Shown here in pieces: positions 34,186 through 44,055 of a stretch of 64,000 nucleotides of DNA. The DNA is taken from positions 186,001 through 250,000 of the forward strand of contig NZ_JACHXR010000002.1 of NCBI RefSeq assembly GCF_014192275.1, written 5' to 3'. The position numbers and the translations under genes are program-made. Within the stretch, counting starts at the first letter, position 1, and the number at the start of each line of letters is the position of its first letter. The notes under the pieces were generated by a model. The model saw only the letters and a program-made list of their open reading frames with translations. It had not been told where the DNA came from and did not search any database. The stretch comes from Halomonas stenophila. GTDB lineage: Bacteria; Pseudomonadota; Gammaproteobacteria; Pseudomonadales; Halomonadaceae.

Positions 34186-37100
34186 TCAAGGGTCTCCTTG
34201 GCAATGTCGGGCGTTGCCATGATCTCGTCCGCGTCGTGACGGGCGGCCAGAGAGGCCAGTTCGTCATCCCCGTCGGGCTCGCTACCCTGCTGCAGCTTCT
34301 GTATCAGCACGCCGGCCAGCTTGTCGAGGGTCGAGGCCTCGCTGAGCACCATCACCGGCACCTGGATGTCCAGTCGCGATTCGATGGCGGTCATCAGCTC
34401 CACGCCCATCAGGGAATCGAAGCCCATCTCGTAGACCGAGCGGTGCACGTCGATCTTGTCCTCCTCGATCAGCAAGATACCGGCGAGCTCGGCGCGCAGC
34501 AGGTGGGTCACGGCGCCATGCAACTCCTCGGGCGGCAGCTCGGCGAACAGGGCGGCGACGCTGTCGCTGCCGTCGTCGGCCTGGCCGTCGTCATCGGCTT
34601 GGCGGGCGATCTCCTGGAAGCGCGGTGCCGCGGCGGTGGGCAGGAAGCGGGACAGCGCCCCCCAATCGAGCTCGAGCACGCCGAGGCTCGGGCCGCCCAG
34701 GTGATCGTCGTGGTGCACCAGCAACTGCTCGAGCACGCGCAGGGCGTCCTCGGAGCGCAGTGCCGATCCGCCCAGACGCTCCTGCAGGGCGTCGCGGGTG
34801 CGGGTATTGCGGGCCAGGAAGCCGGCGTCCTCGATGGCGCCCCAGCGCAGGCAGGTGGCCGGCAGTCCCCGGGCGCGGCGACTGGCCACCAGGGCCTCGA
34901 GCCAGTGGTTGGCGGCCACGTAGTTGGCCTGGCCGGGGTTGCCGAACAGGGTGGTGGCCGAGGAGTAGAGCACGAAGAAATCCAGCGGCGCGTCGCGGGT
35001 CAGGGCATCCAGATGGCGGGCGCCGTCGATCTTCGGGGAGAGTACGCGGCGGATGCGTTCGCCGTCCAGGTTGCGAATCAGACCGTCGTCGATGACGGTG
35101 GCGGCGTGCACCACACCGCGCAGCGGAGGCATCCGTTCGCGGCACTCGGCCAACAGCCTGGCCAGGGCCTCGCGGTCGGTGATATCGCAGGCGGCGGCCT
35201 CGACCCGAACGCCTTCCTTGCGCAGCGCGGCCACGCCGGCCTTGGCCTCCTCCGAGGCCGCGCCGCTGCGGCCGACGAGGATCAGGTGGCGGGCACCGCG
35301 GCTGGCCAGCCACCGAGCGGTCTTCAGGCCGAAGCCGCCGAGGCCGCCGGTGATCAGGTAGCTGGCCGCGGCGGGCAGGGCCAGGGTGTCGTTGGGCAGG
35401 GGGGCGGCATGACGGGCCGGCGCGAGCGCCTGCTCGTGGGTCACCACCACCTTGCCGATCTGGCGGGCCTGCTGCATGTAGCGGAAGGCCGCCACCACCT
35501 GCTGGGTGCCGAAGGCGGTGTAGGGTAGCGGGCTCAGGGTGCCGTCGTGGAACAGCCCCATCATTTCGCTGAACAGCTGGCGGGTCAGCTCAGGCTGCGC
35601 CTTCATCAGTTGATCGGAGTCGATGCCGAAATAGCTGAGGTTGTTGCGAAACGGCCGCAGGCCGATGTGGGTGTTCTCGTAGAAGTCGCGCTTGCCGAGC
35701 TCGAGGAAGCGGCCAAAGGGGCGCAGCGCCCTGAGGTTCTGATTGATCGCCTCGCCGGCCAGCGAGTTGAGCACCACGTCGACCCCCTGGCCCCCGGTCT
35801 CCTCGAGGATCTCCTCGGCGAAGGTCAGCGAGCGCGAGTCGTAGAGCCGCTCGATGCCCATCAGACGCAGGAAGTCGCGCTTCTCGTCGGAGCCCACGGT
35901 GGCGTGGATCTCGGCGCCCAGCCACTGGGCGATCTGGATGGCGGCGATGCCAACCCCGCCGGCGGCGCCGTGGATCAGCACCTTCTCGCCGGGGGCGAGT
36001 CGTGCCAGGTGCTTCAGCGCGTAGAAGACGGTGAAGAAGGTGGTGGGAATGGTGGCGGCGGCGGCGAAGCTCACCCCCTGGGGGATCGGGGCGATGGAGT
36101 CCCGGCTGGCGATCAGCCGGTCGCTGAAACTGGCAGGACCGAAGCCCACCACGGCGTCACCCACGGCGATGCCCTCGACACCGGGGCCAATGGCCCCGAC
36201 GATGCCGGAGAACTCCAGCCCCAGGGTGGGACCGGCGAAGCCGTTCTCGATCGCCTCGTCGGAGAGCAGGCCGAGGGTGTACATGACGTCGCGGAAATTG
36301 AGGCCGGTGGCCTGGACGTCGATCTCCACCTCGCCGGTGCCCGGCGGGGACAGCGGGGTGGGGGTCCAGGTCAGGTTGCGCAATTGGCCGGGCAGCGGAA
36401 AGCCGAGCGTCAAGGTGCTGCGCCGGTCGTCGCTGTCGCTCGCGGTGCCGGGAGCCGGCAGGGTGCGCAGCCGAGGGGCAAGGCGGTGTCCCGCGGCGTC
36501 GATGACGATTTCCGTCTCGGCGTCCGGAGCGGTGAGCTCGATGAGCAGGGCGTCGAGCACGGCGTCGGTGAGGGCGTCACCGGCCGGCAGGTCGAGCAGG
36601 CGTACCGTATAGCCGCCGGCCTCGTTGGCCAGCGAGCGGCCGAAGCCCCAGAGGGCGGCGTCGGCGGTGACATGCTCGGTATCGGCTCTGGCCGCGTCCT
36701 GCCACATGGCCGCGACGCCTTGGGTGACCAGCCATAGGTCAGCCTGGTCGCCGAGCGGCTCCAGGTCCGCTGGCCAGCGGGCAGCCTGTTCGCAACGCGC
36801 GCCCAGGCGGCGCAGGTCGACGATCGTGGTGGGGACGAGGCCGGTTGCGTCGAAGGTGGTGACCACCCTGGCGCTATGGCCGCGGTCCTCGAGCCCGGCG
36901 GTGAGCCGCTCGGCCAGGGGGCGGCTGGCGTCGTCGGTGACCAGCTGGAAGATCCAGCCCGGGGGAGGCGGCGCGGCGGCCGGTGTCGTGGCAGCAGGCA
37001 TCCGGGCATGCAGCAGGTAGGCGCCGCGTGCGTCCTCCTCCAGCGGGATCGGCTGGAGGTCGGTGGCCCCCAGGGCCTCGAGCTGGGCCATGACGTCGGC

Positions 37101-40100
37101 CAGCTCGGTGGCGTACAGGGGGGTGCCGTTGTCCTCCAGACCAGGGGTCGCCAGCAGGGTGTCGAGCCAGGTGCTGGGGTGCAGGCCCAGCAGCAGGAGC
37201 TGTGCGCCGGGTGCCAGACGCTGGGGCAGGACGTCGAGCAGGCGCCGGGCGCGCACGCGGTGGCCGATCTCGAGGCTGACCAGGGCGAGCTGGGCCGGCA
37301 TGGCATGCTCGTCCAGGGCGTCGAGGCGCTCGATATCGATCAGCGGATGGCGTTCCCGGAGCTGCTCGGCCTGGTGCCAGGAGGCGTCGTCCACTGCCAG
37401 GAGGCGGTAGTCGCAGCGGTCGGGATCGAGCAGGTCGCAGAGCCGCTCGCCGAGTGTCGGGGCGCTGGGTCCGGCCTCCAGCAGCCGCAGGCGCTGTCCG
37501 TTGGGCAGGCCGGCGAGAATCCCGGGCAGGACGTCGTGCAGTACGCCGGCCAGGGCCTGCCAGCCGGCGTTGCCCACCAGTTGATGGTTGAGCCGGGCAA
37601 GGGAACCGGCGGCGAGGCCAAGGGTGGCGGCGGTCTCGCGGCCGTCGAGCAGCGCCGGCAGGTGCAGCCCGAAGCGGCCGAGGCGCTGGATCGGGGCGAA
37701 GTAATCGGGGTAGTCGCGGACCAGCAGCTGCCAGATGGTGGCGGCGTCCACGCTCGCCTGGTCGTCGCCGAGCGCCCATCCCGAGTCGGTTTCCACCAGC
37801 CGGTCGGCGTTGCCGAGCAGGCGCAACAGCTGGTCGAGCAGCCGCTGGGTGCCGAGACGGGCGCGGCACAGCTCGCGATAGCGGGCGTGGCTGAGTCGCT
37901 CGCCGCCGGCCAGCTCGCGCAGGGCCTGGGCGGCGAAGGCCTCCATCAGGCTATCGAGCAGCGGATCGACCTCGCCGGCGAGCCGCCGTCCGGTGCGGGC
38001 GGCGAAGTCGTCGATCAGACGCGGCACGGCGGCGTGCAAGGGGGCCAGGTCAAAGGCGTCGGCGGCGGTCTCGCGCGGGGCCGGGGTGAGCTGCACGTCC
38101 AGGTAGCTGAAGCGCTGGTGATGCTGGCGCTTGAGGCGCACCGCCTTGAAGCGGGTCTCGCTGAGCACCGCCACGGCACGTCCCAGGGCGTCGTAGAGCT
38201 CGAAATCGGCGGTGAAGGAGTGCGGCGCGCGCTTGTACAGGCGAGCGTGGGCGAGGGCGGGCACGCCGCCTCCGGGCAGGACCTGCAGGCGGCCGACGCG
38301 CACCGGCACGAAGGCCATGCCCGTGTCGTGCAGCCCCTCGCGGGCCAATAGCGGAATGAACAGCTGGAAGGCGCTGTCGAGGATGCCGGGGTGCAGGTGC
38401 AGGGCATCGAGTCCCGTGGCGATCGCCTCGGGTAGCGCGATCTCGCCGATCACGCTGTCGCCCTCGATCCAGCTGCGGGCGATGGCCTGGAAGGCAGGGC
38501 CGTAGTGGAGCCCGATCCGCTCGGCCATGGCCAGGTGATCTTCCAGCGTGACGTCGGGGTCGCGCGCGGGACGCGCCGGGGCCTGGCGGCGCAGCAGGAA
38601 GCCGCGGCTCTGCTCCATGACTCGCGCCACGGCGTTGAGTTGCCAGTCGCTGCCGGTGACCGGCTCGCGAGAGTGGATCGTCAGGCGGCCGTCCTCCGGC
38701 TGGACCTGGAGGCGCATGCGGCGGCCGTTGGCGGTGTCGAGCAGCAGCGGGGCGCGGATCTCGAGGTCCTCGATGTCGACCAGCGGCTGCTCCTTGCCGT
38801 GACGGGCGGCGGCCAGCGCCAGTTCCACGAAGCCGGCACCGGGGAAGATGGCACCTTCGCCGACCACATGGTCGGCCAGCCAGGGTAGACGGCCGGTGTC
38901 GAGCTGGCTCTCCCAGGCGTGGCTCTGTTGGGCGAGGCGGTAGCCGAGCAGTGGGTGCTCGTAATAGCGGTTGAGCAGGCCCTGGCCGTCGGCAGTGCCC
39001 TGGACCCAGTAGCGCTCGCGCTGCCAGGGGTAGCGCGGCAGGTCGACGAGGCGGCCTTCCACCGGGAGCCAGCGGCGGGTGTCCACGGCGATGCCGGAGA
39101 GCAGTGCCTGGCCGATTGACTGGGTCATGCAGTGTTCGGCGGGTCTGTCGCGCTCCAGGGTCGCGATCACTCGCCCGTCGCGTTCGCGGTCGCGCAGGGC
39201 GTCGCTGAGGTAGCGGCGCAGGATCGGGTGCGAGCCGATCTCGAGGAAGGTGTTGATGCCCTCGTCGATCATCGCTTCGATGGCAGATGCGAAACGCACC
39301 GGTTGACGGATGTTGTGCCACCAGTAGTCGGCGCCCAGTTCGCCGCCGTCGAGCGCGGCGCCGGTGACGGTGGAGAGGAAGGGCAGCCTGGTGGCGCGCG
39401 GGCGGATGCCGGCCAGGGCGTCGATCACGCCGGCCTCGATGGGATCCATGGCCGGGCTGTGGAAGGCGTAATCCAGCGGCAGCCGCGTGGCGAAGATGCC
39501 CCGCTCGCTCAGTGTCGCCTCGAGGCGGCCGAGGCCCTCGGGATCGCCGGCCAGGGTGACGCCGCGGGCGCTGTTGATGCCGGCCAGGTGGACGCCCTGG
39601 TAGTCGGGACGTGCCAGCCACTCGGCGATCTCGGTGGCACCCAGCGCCACGGCGCTCATCTCGCCTTGGCCGCGGGTCTGGCCCTGGTAGTAGCTGCGGT
39701 AGTAAATGACCTTGACGGCGTCGGCCAGGTCGAGCGCCCCACAGGCCCAGGCTGCGGCCACTTCGCCGACGCTGTGGCCGGCCACGGCGCGGGGCTCGAT
39801 GCCGTGGTCGCGGAGCACGGCGGTGAGCCCCACCTGGACGGCGAACAGCGCCGGCTGGGCGATCTCGGTGCGTGCGAAGCGGGCCTCTCCCCCCCTTGCC
39901 AGGTCGTTGGCACCCTCGAGTTCGGCGCGCAGCGAGAAGTCGCTGTACCCCTGGAACAGGGCATCCACCTCGTCCACTGCGGCGGCGAAGGTCGCGGAGC
40001 TGGCCAGCAGGTCGCGTCCCATGGTCCCCCACTGGCAGCCGTTGCCGGTGTAGACGAAGGCCGGCCCCTGCGCGTTGTCGAGGCGTTGGCCCAGGGCCAG

Positions 40101-41642
40101 CCCGCCGGGCACCTCGTCGGCCTCGGGGTCGGCGTAGGCGGCGAGGAGCCGGGCCGCCTCCTGCTTGCTTTCGGCGAACAGCAGGGCGCCGTCGCGATGG
40201 TGCTCGCGGCGGTGGTGGAGGGTATGGGCGATGTCGTAGAGGTCGTCGTCGCTCTCGGTCAGCCACTCGGCGAGCTGGCCCGCCATGGTCTTGAGGGCCG
40301 GCTCGCCGCGGGCCGACAGGCGCAGCGGCAGCGCCCTGCCGGGTGTCACGGGGGCACGGGCCGGCGCCTCGGGAGGGCTCTCCAGGATGACGTGGGCGTT
40401 GGCGCCGCCGAAGCCGAAGGAGTTGACGCCGATCACCAGGCGGCCCTCGGGCTTGAGTGACTGGGCCCGGGTGACCACGCGCAGGTTCCAGTCGTCGAGC
40501 CTGATGCGCGGGTTGAGCTTGCGGATGCCGATGGTGGCCGGCACCTCGCGGTGCCGGAGGCTGTAGAGTGCCTTGGCCAGGCCGGCCACCCCGGAGGCGG
40601 TCTCCAGGTGACCGAGGTTGCTCTTCACCGAGCCGATGGGCAGCGGCTCACGACGCCGCTTGGCGAGGGCCTCGCCGATGGCGCGGGTCTCGATGGGGTC
40701 GCCGACCGGGGTGCCGGTGCCGTGGGCCTCCAGGTAGTCGATCTCGTCGGGGGAGATGCCGGCCTGCTGATAGACCTGACGCATCAGGGCGATCTGGGCG
40801 CTGGGATTGGGTACGGTCAGGCCCGACTTGTGGCCGTCGGTGTTGACCGCGGAACCGGCCACCACGGCGAGAATGCGGTCGCCGTCGGCCACCGCCTTGT
40901 CGTATTCCTTGAGCAGGAAGAGGCCGGCGCCTTCGGAGCGCACGTAGCCGTCGCCGGCTTCGTCGAAGACCTGGCAGCGCCCGCTGGGCGAGAGCATGCT
41001 CGACTTGGTGAAGATGATGAAGCCGTAGGGGTGCAGGTGCAGGCTGACACCGCCGGCCAGGGCCATGTCGGTCTCGCCGCTGCGGATCGCCTGGCAGGCT
41101 TGGTGGAAGGCGACCAGCGAGGAGGAGCAAGCGGTGTCCAGCGACATGCTGGGGCCGTGCAGGTCGAACAGGTAGGAGAGCCGGTTGGAGGCGATGCTCG
41201 AGGTGTTGCCGGTGGCCGAGGAGGCGTCGATGGCGCCCAGGTCGTCGGCGAATCGGTAGGAGTAGTCGAGGCTGGCGAGGCCGACGAAGACGCCACACTG
41301 GCTGCCGCGCAGTTGCGAGGGTGCCACGCCGGCGCTCTCCATGGCTTCCCAGGCCAGCTCCAGCAGCAGGCGCTGCTGGGGGTCCATGTGGGCAGCCTCG
41401 CGGGGCGAAATGCCGAAGAAGGCGGCGTCGAAGCCGCTGATGTCACCCAGGCTGCCGGCGGCGAAGGTGACGCTGGTGCCGGGGTGGCGCTTGTCGGGGT
41501 GCTGGTGGGCCGCCTGGCTCCAGCGATCCTCGGCAACCCGGGTCACCAAGTCTTTTTCGGCCTGAAGATCCTGCCAGAACGTCTCGGGCGTGGTGCCGGG
41601 GAAACGGTGGGCGGCACCAATGATGGCTACGCGTTTAGTCAT
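34182..41642 (-). CDS. Single-module reducing polyketide synthase
   Basis: A 2486-residue megasynthase from MTKRVAIIGAAHRFPG; the opening continues 68 codons upstream over the previous gene, but AGGAG precedes this ATG and it overlaps the previous stop by four bases. Domains in order: KS (DTACSSS, about 168; EAHGTGTPVGDP; KSNLGHLE), AT (GHSVGEVAAAW, about 622), DH (HVVGEGAIFPG, about 925; LDSAFQL), a methyltransferase-like region with weak motifs (about 1300-1560), ER (LNFRDVM; HGAAGGVGIAAIQ, about 1894), KR (TGGLGGFGLKTA, about 2099; QANYVAAN) and ACP (GFDSLMG, about 2408). A full KS-AT-DH-ER-KR-ACP set would give saturated chains iteratively. No thioesterase is present; the next gene product (oxoamine synthase) could release the chain. 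RkpA of Sinorhizobium is the likely functional relative. Confidence 0.93.
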   Translation of the reverse strand: MTKRVAIIGAAHRFPGTTPETFWQDLQAEKDLVTRVAEDRWSQAAHQHPDKRHPGTSVTFAAGSLGDISGFDAAFFGISPREAAHMDPQQRLLLELAWEAMESAGVAPSQLRGSQCGVFVGLASLDYSYRFADDLGAIDASSATGNTSSIASNRLSYLFDLHGPSMSLDTACSSSLVAFHQACQAIRSGETDMALAGGVSLHLHPYGFIIFTKSSMLSPSGRCQVFDEAGDGYVRSEGAGLFLLKEYDKAVADGDRILAVVAGSAVNTDGHKSGLTVPNPSAQIALMRQVYQQAGISPDEIDYLEAHGTGTPVGDPIETRAIGEALAKRRREPLPIGSVKSNLGHLETASGVAGLAKALYSLRHREVPATIGIRKLNPRIRLDDWNLRVVTRAQSLKPEGRLVIGVNSFGFGGANAHVILESPPEAPARAPVTPGRALPLRLSARGEPALKTMAGQLAEWLTESDDDLYDIAHTLHHRREHHRDGALLFAESKQEAARLLAAYADPEADEVPGGLALGQRLDNAQGPAFVYTGNGCQWGTMGRDLLASSATFAAAVDEVDALFQGYSDFSLRAELEGANDLARGGEARFARTEIAQPALFAVQVGLTAVLRDHGIEPRAVAGHSVGEVAAAWACGALDLADAVKVIYYRSYYQGQTRGQGEMSAVALGATEIAEWLARPDYQGVHLAGINSARGVTLAGDPEGLGRLEATLSERGIFATRLPLDYAFHSPAMDPIEAGVIDALAGIRPRATRLPFLSTVTGAALDGGELGADYWWHNIRQPVRFASAIEAMIDEGINTFLEIGSHPILRRYLSDALRDRERDGRVIATLERDRPAEHCMTQSIGQALLSGIAVDTRRWLPVEGRLVDLPRYPWQRERYWVQGTADGQGLLNRYYEHPLLGYRLAQQSHAWESQLDTGRLPWLADHVVGEGAIFPGAGFVELALAAARHGKEQPLVDIEDLEIRAPLLLDTANGRRMRLQVQPEDGRLTIHSREPVTGSDWQLNAVARVMEQSRGFLLRRQAPARPARDPDVTLEDHLAMAERIGLHYGPAFQAIARSWIEGDSVIGEIALPEAIATGLDALHLHPGILDSAFQLFIPLLAREGLHDTGMAFVPVRVGRLQVLPGGGVPALAHARLYKRAPHSFTADFELYDALGRAVAVLSETRFKAVRLKRQHHQRFSYLDVQLTPAPRETAADAFDLAPLHAAVPRLIDDFAARTGRRLAGEVDPLLDSLMEAFAAQALRELAGGERLSHARYRELCRARLGTQRLLDQLLRLLGNADRLVETDSGWALGDDQASVDAATIWQLLVRDYPDYFAPIQRLGRFGLHLPALLDGRETAATLGLAAGSLARLNHQLVGNAGWQALAGVLHDVLPGILAGLPNGQRLRLLEAGPSAPTLGERLCDLLDPDRCDYRLLAVDDASWHQAEQLRERHPLIDIERLDALDEHAMPAQLALVSLEIGHRVRARRLLDVLPQRLAPGAQLLLLGLHPSTWLDTLLATPGLEDNGTPLYATELADVMAQLEALGATDLQPIPLEEDARGAYLLHARMPAATTPAAAPPPPGWIFQLVTDDASRPLAERLTAGLEDRGHSARVVTTFDATGLVPTTIVDLRRLGARCEQAARWPADLEPLGDQADLWLVTQGVAAMWQDAARADTEHVTADAALWGFGRSLANEAGGYTVRLLDLPAGDALTDAVLDALLIELTAPDAETEIVIDAAGHRLAPRLRTLPAPGTASDSDDRRSTLTLGFPLPGQLRNLTWTPTPLSPPGTGEVEIDVQATGLNFRDVMYTLGLLSDEAIENGFAGPTLGLEFSGIVGAIGPGVEGIAVGDAVVGFGPASFSDRLIASRDSIAPIPQGVSFAAAATIPTTFFTVFYALKHLARLAPGEKVLIHGAAGGVGIAAIQIAQWLGAEIHATVGSDEKRDFLRLMGIERLYDSRSLTFAEEILEETGGQGVDVVLNSLAGEAINQNLRALRPFGRFLELGKRDFYENTHIGLRPFRNNLSYFGIDSDQLMKAQPELTRQLFSEMMGLFHDGTLSPLPYTAFGTQQVVAAFRYMQQARQIGKVVVTHEQALAPARHAAPLPNDTLALPAAASYLITGGLGGFGLKTARWLASRGARHLILVGRSGAASEEAKAGVAALRKEGVRVEAAACDITDREALARLLAECRERMPPLRGVVHAATVIDDGLIRNLDGERIRRVLSPKIDGARHLDALTRDAPLDFFVLYSSATTLFGNPGQANYVAANHWLEALVASRRARGLPATCLRWGAIEDAGFLARNTRTRDALQERLGGSALRSEDALRVLEQLLVHHDDHLGGPSLGVLELDWGALSRFLPTAAAPRFQEIARQADDDGQADDGSDSVAALFAELPPEELHGAVTHLLRAELAGILLIEEDKIDVHRSVYEMGFDSLMGVELMTAIESRLDIQVPVMVLSEASTLDKLAGVLIQKLQQGSEPDGDDELASLAARHDADEIMATPDIAKETLE

Positions 41643-43234
41643 TCTTGCTCCTGATGGTGCTGGATCTTCCCTGCAGTCGTGCTGTTCGGTTGTCTTATCG
41701 GGTGTCGTGCGGCAGCCACCGCGAGGAGTGTCTCCTGCAGCAGTGGCCCCAGGTCGGCAATATGCCGCTCCTGTGGAGGCGTCCGGGTGTTGGCCTGGGG
41801 CGACCAGATCGCATAGTGCGTGTGGCCGTCCGGTATTCCGAAGCAACGGTAGGCCGGAGGAATGATGGGCACATGGTCGCCATACCAGGCCAGCAGGCTG
41901 GGGCGCGAGTACGCGCTCATGGCGCGGTGCAACCTGGCGATCATGCGGTCGGCGTTCACCAGATGGCGCAGGTAGATCGCCAGGTCGTCGGTCGCTTCCG
42001 GGCGTGCCTCGGGGGCCGCCAGCAGCGCGTAGGCGTCGTCGGGAACCGGGCGCTCGAGGTGCAGGGGGCCGTGATTCTCCATGGTGATCACGAAGATGAA
42101 CAATGGTCTGTCGTCCGCGCCTGCCAGCAGCGCTTCCACCTTCTCGGCCACGGCCAGGTCACCGATATACTGGCCATCGCGGTCGCTGGGCTCGAAGTCC
42201 GCGATGTCGAGGAAGCGTTCGAACCCGAGCCGTGGCATGACGCGGTCGCGAAAGTAGAAACTGGCGGGGTAGGGGTGCACGCAGACGGTGTGGTAGCCGA
42301 GATGTCGGAGGTTGGCCACCAGGTTAGGCAGGTCTCGACGGGCCAGCTGGCGATAGGGGTTGAAGCGATGGATGCCGAGCCGTGACTCGTCGAGGCCGGT
42401 GAGAAAGGCGCACTCGGTACGTACGGTGTTGGCACCCCAGGCGGGCACCCGCAGACGACCGTGATGCAGGGCCGCGGCACACAGGGCATCGAAATGAGGA
42501 AGGAGGTCACGGCGTACGCGAGGGCACCAGTCGCGGGGATCGAAGAAGGACTCGCTCTGTACCACCACCAGGTCAGGCAGCCGTCCCTCGGCAGGCCTGT
42601 CGGGAAACGTGGCGAAAGGCGAGTCCAGGTGGTCGGTGTCCAGCGGCACCAGCGCTTGTCGGCCGTAGGCCCAGAGGGCGCCGAACAGGCCGAGGCGGGA
42701 GAGGTCCCGCTGCGGCTCCAGCGTTGCCGGGGGCAGGTGGCGCAGGCCCACCCAGAGCAGGAGCAGGGCGACCGACAGCAGGGTGGCGACGGCCCGCAGC
42801 AGGGGGCCGCTACCCTGGCGGGTTACCAGCGAGGGTTCCAGCCACAGGAAGGCGGCGATGGCCAGGGCACCAGCGGCGCCGGCGGCGAGGGCCAGGCCGA
42901 TACCGAAGAAGGGCACGTAGAGCCGGGGATGACGCAGGGCGTCGAGAAAGTATTCGAAGTCCTGGCAGATGAAGGGCTCGTTCAGGGTCTGTGACTTGGT
43001 GTTGCTGGACTGCACCACCACCAGCTGCAGTGCGGCGACGAAGCCGGCGGCGAACCAGGGACGCTGCAGCATCAGCAGGAAGAGGGCGAACAGCAGCGTC
43101 CAGCTGCCCAGGTGCACGACCGGCGATGCCCAGGGGCGCCGCCAGAACGCGGGCACGGCGGGACGCAGCAGGGCCTCGATGGCGATGGTGAGCCCGAGCC
43201 CGGCCAGGAAGGGCAGCCAGAGGGTGGCGATCAT
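41639..43234 (-). CDS. Membrane-bound sulfatase/LTA-synthase-like enzyme
   Basis: A 531-residue protein with about five N-terminal membrane spans (MIATLWLPFLAGLGLTIAI, SWTLLFALFLLML, YVPFFGIGLALAAGAAGALA, ATLLSVALLLLWVGL) followed by a periplasmic sulfatase-fold domain: VVVQSESFFDPRDW (metal site), ANTVRTECAFLTGL with the threonine in the nucleophile position, ITMENHGPLH and LLAWYGDHVPII. This is the plan of LtaS, MdoB and related phosphoglycerol or phosphoethanolamine transferases. It could decorate the capsule or its lipid anchor. The opening continues upstream to 43867, but that part is another frame of the SDR gene; ATG 43234 overlaps the SDR stop by four bases. Confidence 0.87.
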   Translation of the reverse strand: MIATLWLPFLAGLGLTIAIEALLRPAVPAFWRRPWASPVVHLGSWTLLFALFLLMLQRPWFAAGFVAALQLVVVQSSNTKSQTLNEPFICQDFEYFLDALRHPRLYVPFFGIGLALAAGAAGALAIAAFLWLEPSLVTRQGSGPLLRAVATLLSVALLLLWVGLRHLPPATLEPQRDLSRLGLFGALWAYGRQALVPLDTDHLDSPFATFPDRPAEGRLPDLVVVQSESFFDPRDWCPRVRRDLLPHFDALCAAALHHGRLRVPAWGANTVRTECAFLTGLDESRLGIHRFNPYRQLARRDLPNLVANLRHLGYHTVCVHPYPASFYFRDRVMPRLGFERFLDIADFEPSDRDGQYIGDLAVAEKVEALLAGADDRPLFIFVITMENHGPLHLERPVPDDAYALLAAPEARPEATDDLAIYLRHLVNADRMIARLHRAMSAYSRPSLLAWYGDHVPIIPPAYRCFGIPDGHTHYAIWSPQANTRTPPQERHIADLGPLLQETLLAVAAARHPIRQPNSTTAGKIQHHQEQE

Positions 43235-44055
43235 GGGCAATGACTCCCGTAGCCCATCAGGCGAAGCAGGCGCTGAGAGACGGTGGCCGGCAATACGGCC
43301 AGCCACCAGCAGCCGATATTCAGCAAGAGGGGGAAACCAATGCGCGCCCGGTTGCCTGCCACACCGGTCCGGATGCGTCGAGCGGCCCGCTCGGGGGGCC
43401 AGAGCCAGGGCTTGGGGCCTGGCATGGCGTGGCACATGGCGGAGCGGACATAGCCCGGCATGACCACGCTGACGCCGACCCCAAAGGGGGCCAGGTGGCC
43501 TCGCAACCCCTCGCCATAGGCCTTGATACCGGCCTTGCTGGCGCTGTAGCCGGGGGTGACGGGGAGACCGTGCCAGGCGGCCAGCGAGCTGATGAGCACG
43601 AGCTGGCCACTGCCGCGTCTGGCCATGCGGGGGGCCAGGACGCTGGCCATGGCCATGGGAGTGCGCAGGTTGATGGCCAGCAGGTCGCTGACCTCCTGCC
43701 AGGGTTCGAGGTCGCCATGGGAGCCCACCTGGGTATTCTTGCCGGCGTTGGCGATGACGATGTCGGGCAGATACCGAGTGGCCAGGGCCTCCAGCCAGGG
43801 GTGCAGCTGCTCGTCGTCGGTGAGGTCGATGCGGGAGAGCTCGACCTCGGCGCCCCGCTCGCGGCATTCGGCAGCGAGGGTATCGAGCACCTCTCGGCGG
43901 CGACCGTGCAGTATCAGGCGCGTGCCGGGGGAGGAGTAGTCCCGCGCCAAGGCACCACCGATGGCACCGGTGGCGCCGGTGATCAGGACAGTGCGTGATA
44001 TCGCCACGAAGTCCTCTCTGGGCGCTTCCAGGGGCTGCGGTTCGACGGTGTTCAT
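43231..44055 (-). CDS. Short-chain dehydrogenase/reductase
   Basis: A 274-residue classical SDR: cofactor motif VLITGATGAIGGALARDY, HGRRR after strand 2 (suggesting NADP), NAGKN, and the catalytic Ser-Tyr-Lys set in LISSLAAWHGLPVTPGYSASKAG. A C-terminal hydrophobic segment (LLLNIGCWWLAVLPATV) suggests membrane association, as in 3-ketosphinganine-type reductases. In this operon it may reduce the keto group left by the oxoamine synthase (inference). The open frame runs to 44559, but the upstream part covers kpsS in another frame; ATG 44055 overlaps the kpsS stop (ATGA). RkpH in Sinorhizobium is the comparable gene. Confidence 0.88.
   Translation of the reverse strand: MNTVEPQPLEAPREDFVAISRTVLITGATGAIGGALARDYSSPGTRLILHGRRREVLDTLAAECRERGAEVELSRIDLTDDEQLHPWLEALATRYLPDIVIANAGKNTQVGSHGDLEPWQEVSDLLAINLRTPMAMASVLAPRMARRGSGQLVLISSLAAWHGLPVTPGYSASKAGIKAYGEGLRGHLAPFGVGVSVVMPGYVRSAMCHAMPGPKPWLWPPERAARRIRTGVAGNRARIGFPLLLNIGCWWLAVLPATVSQRLLRLMGYGSHCP

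Noticed and set aside
37874..40266. Arginine/proline-rich frames in the PKS (for example 38050-40266 minus)
   Set aside because: Composition typical of an out-of-frame reading of the PKS.
39132..40460. 442-codon + frame inside the PKS gene
   Set aside because: The antisense strand carries the intact AT domain; the frame is Gly/Ala/Val/His-rich shadow.
43235..43867. N-terminal extension of the sulfatase-like protein
   Set aside because: Arg/Pro-rich reading of the SDR gene; real start overlaps the SDR stop at 43234.
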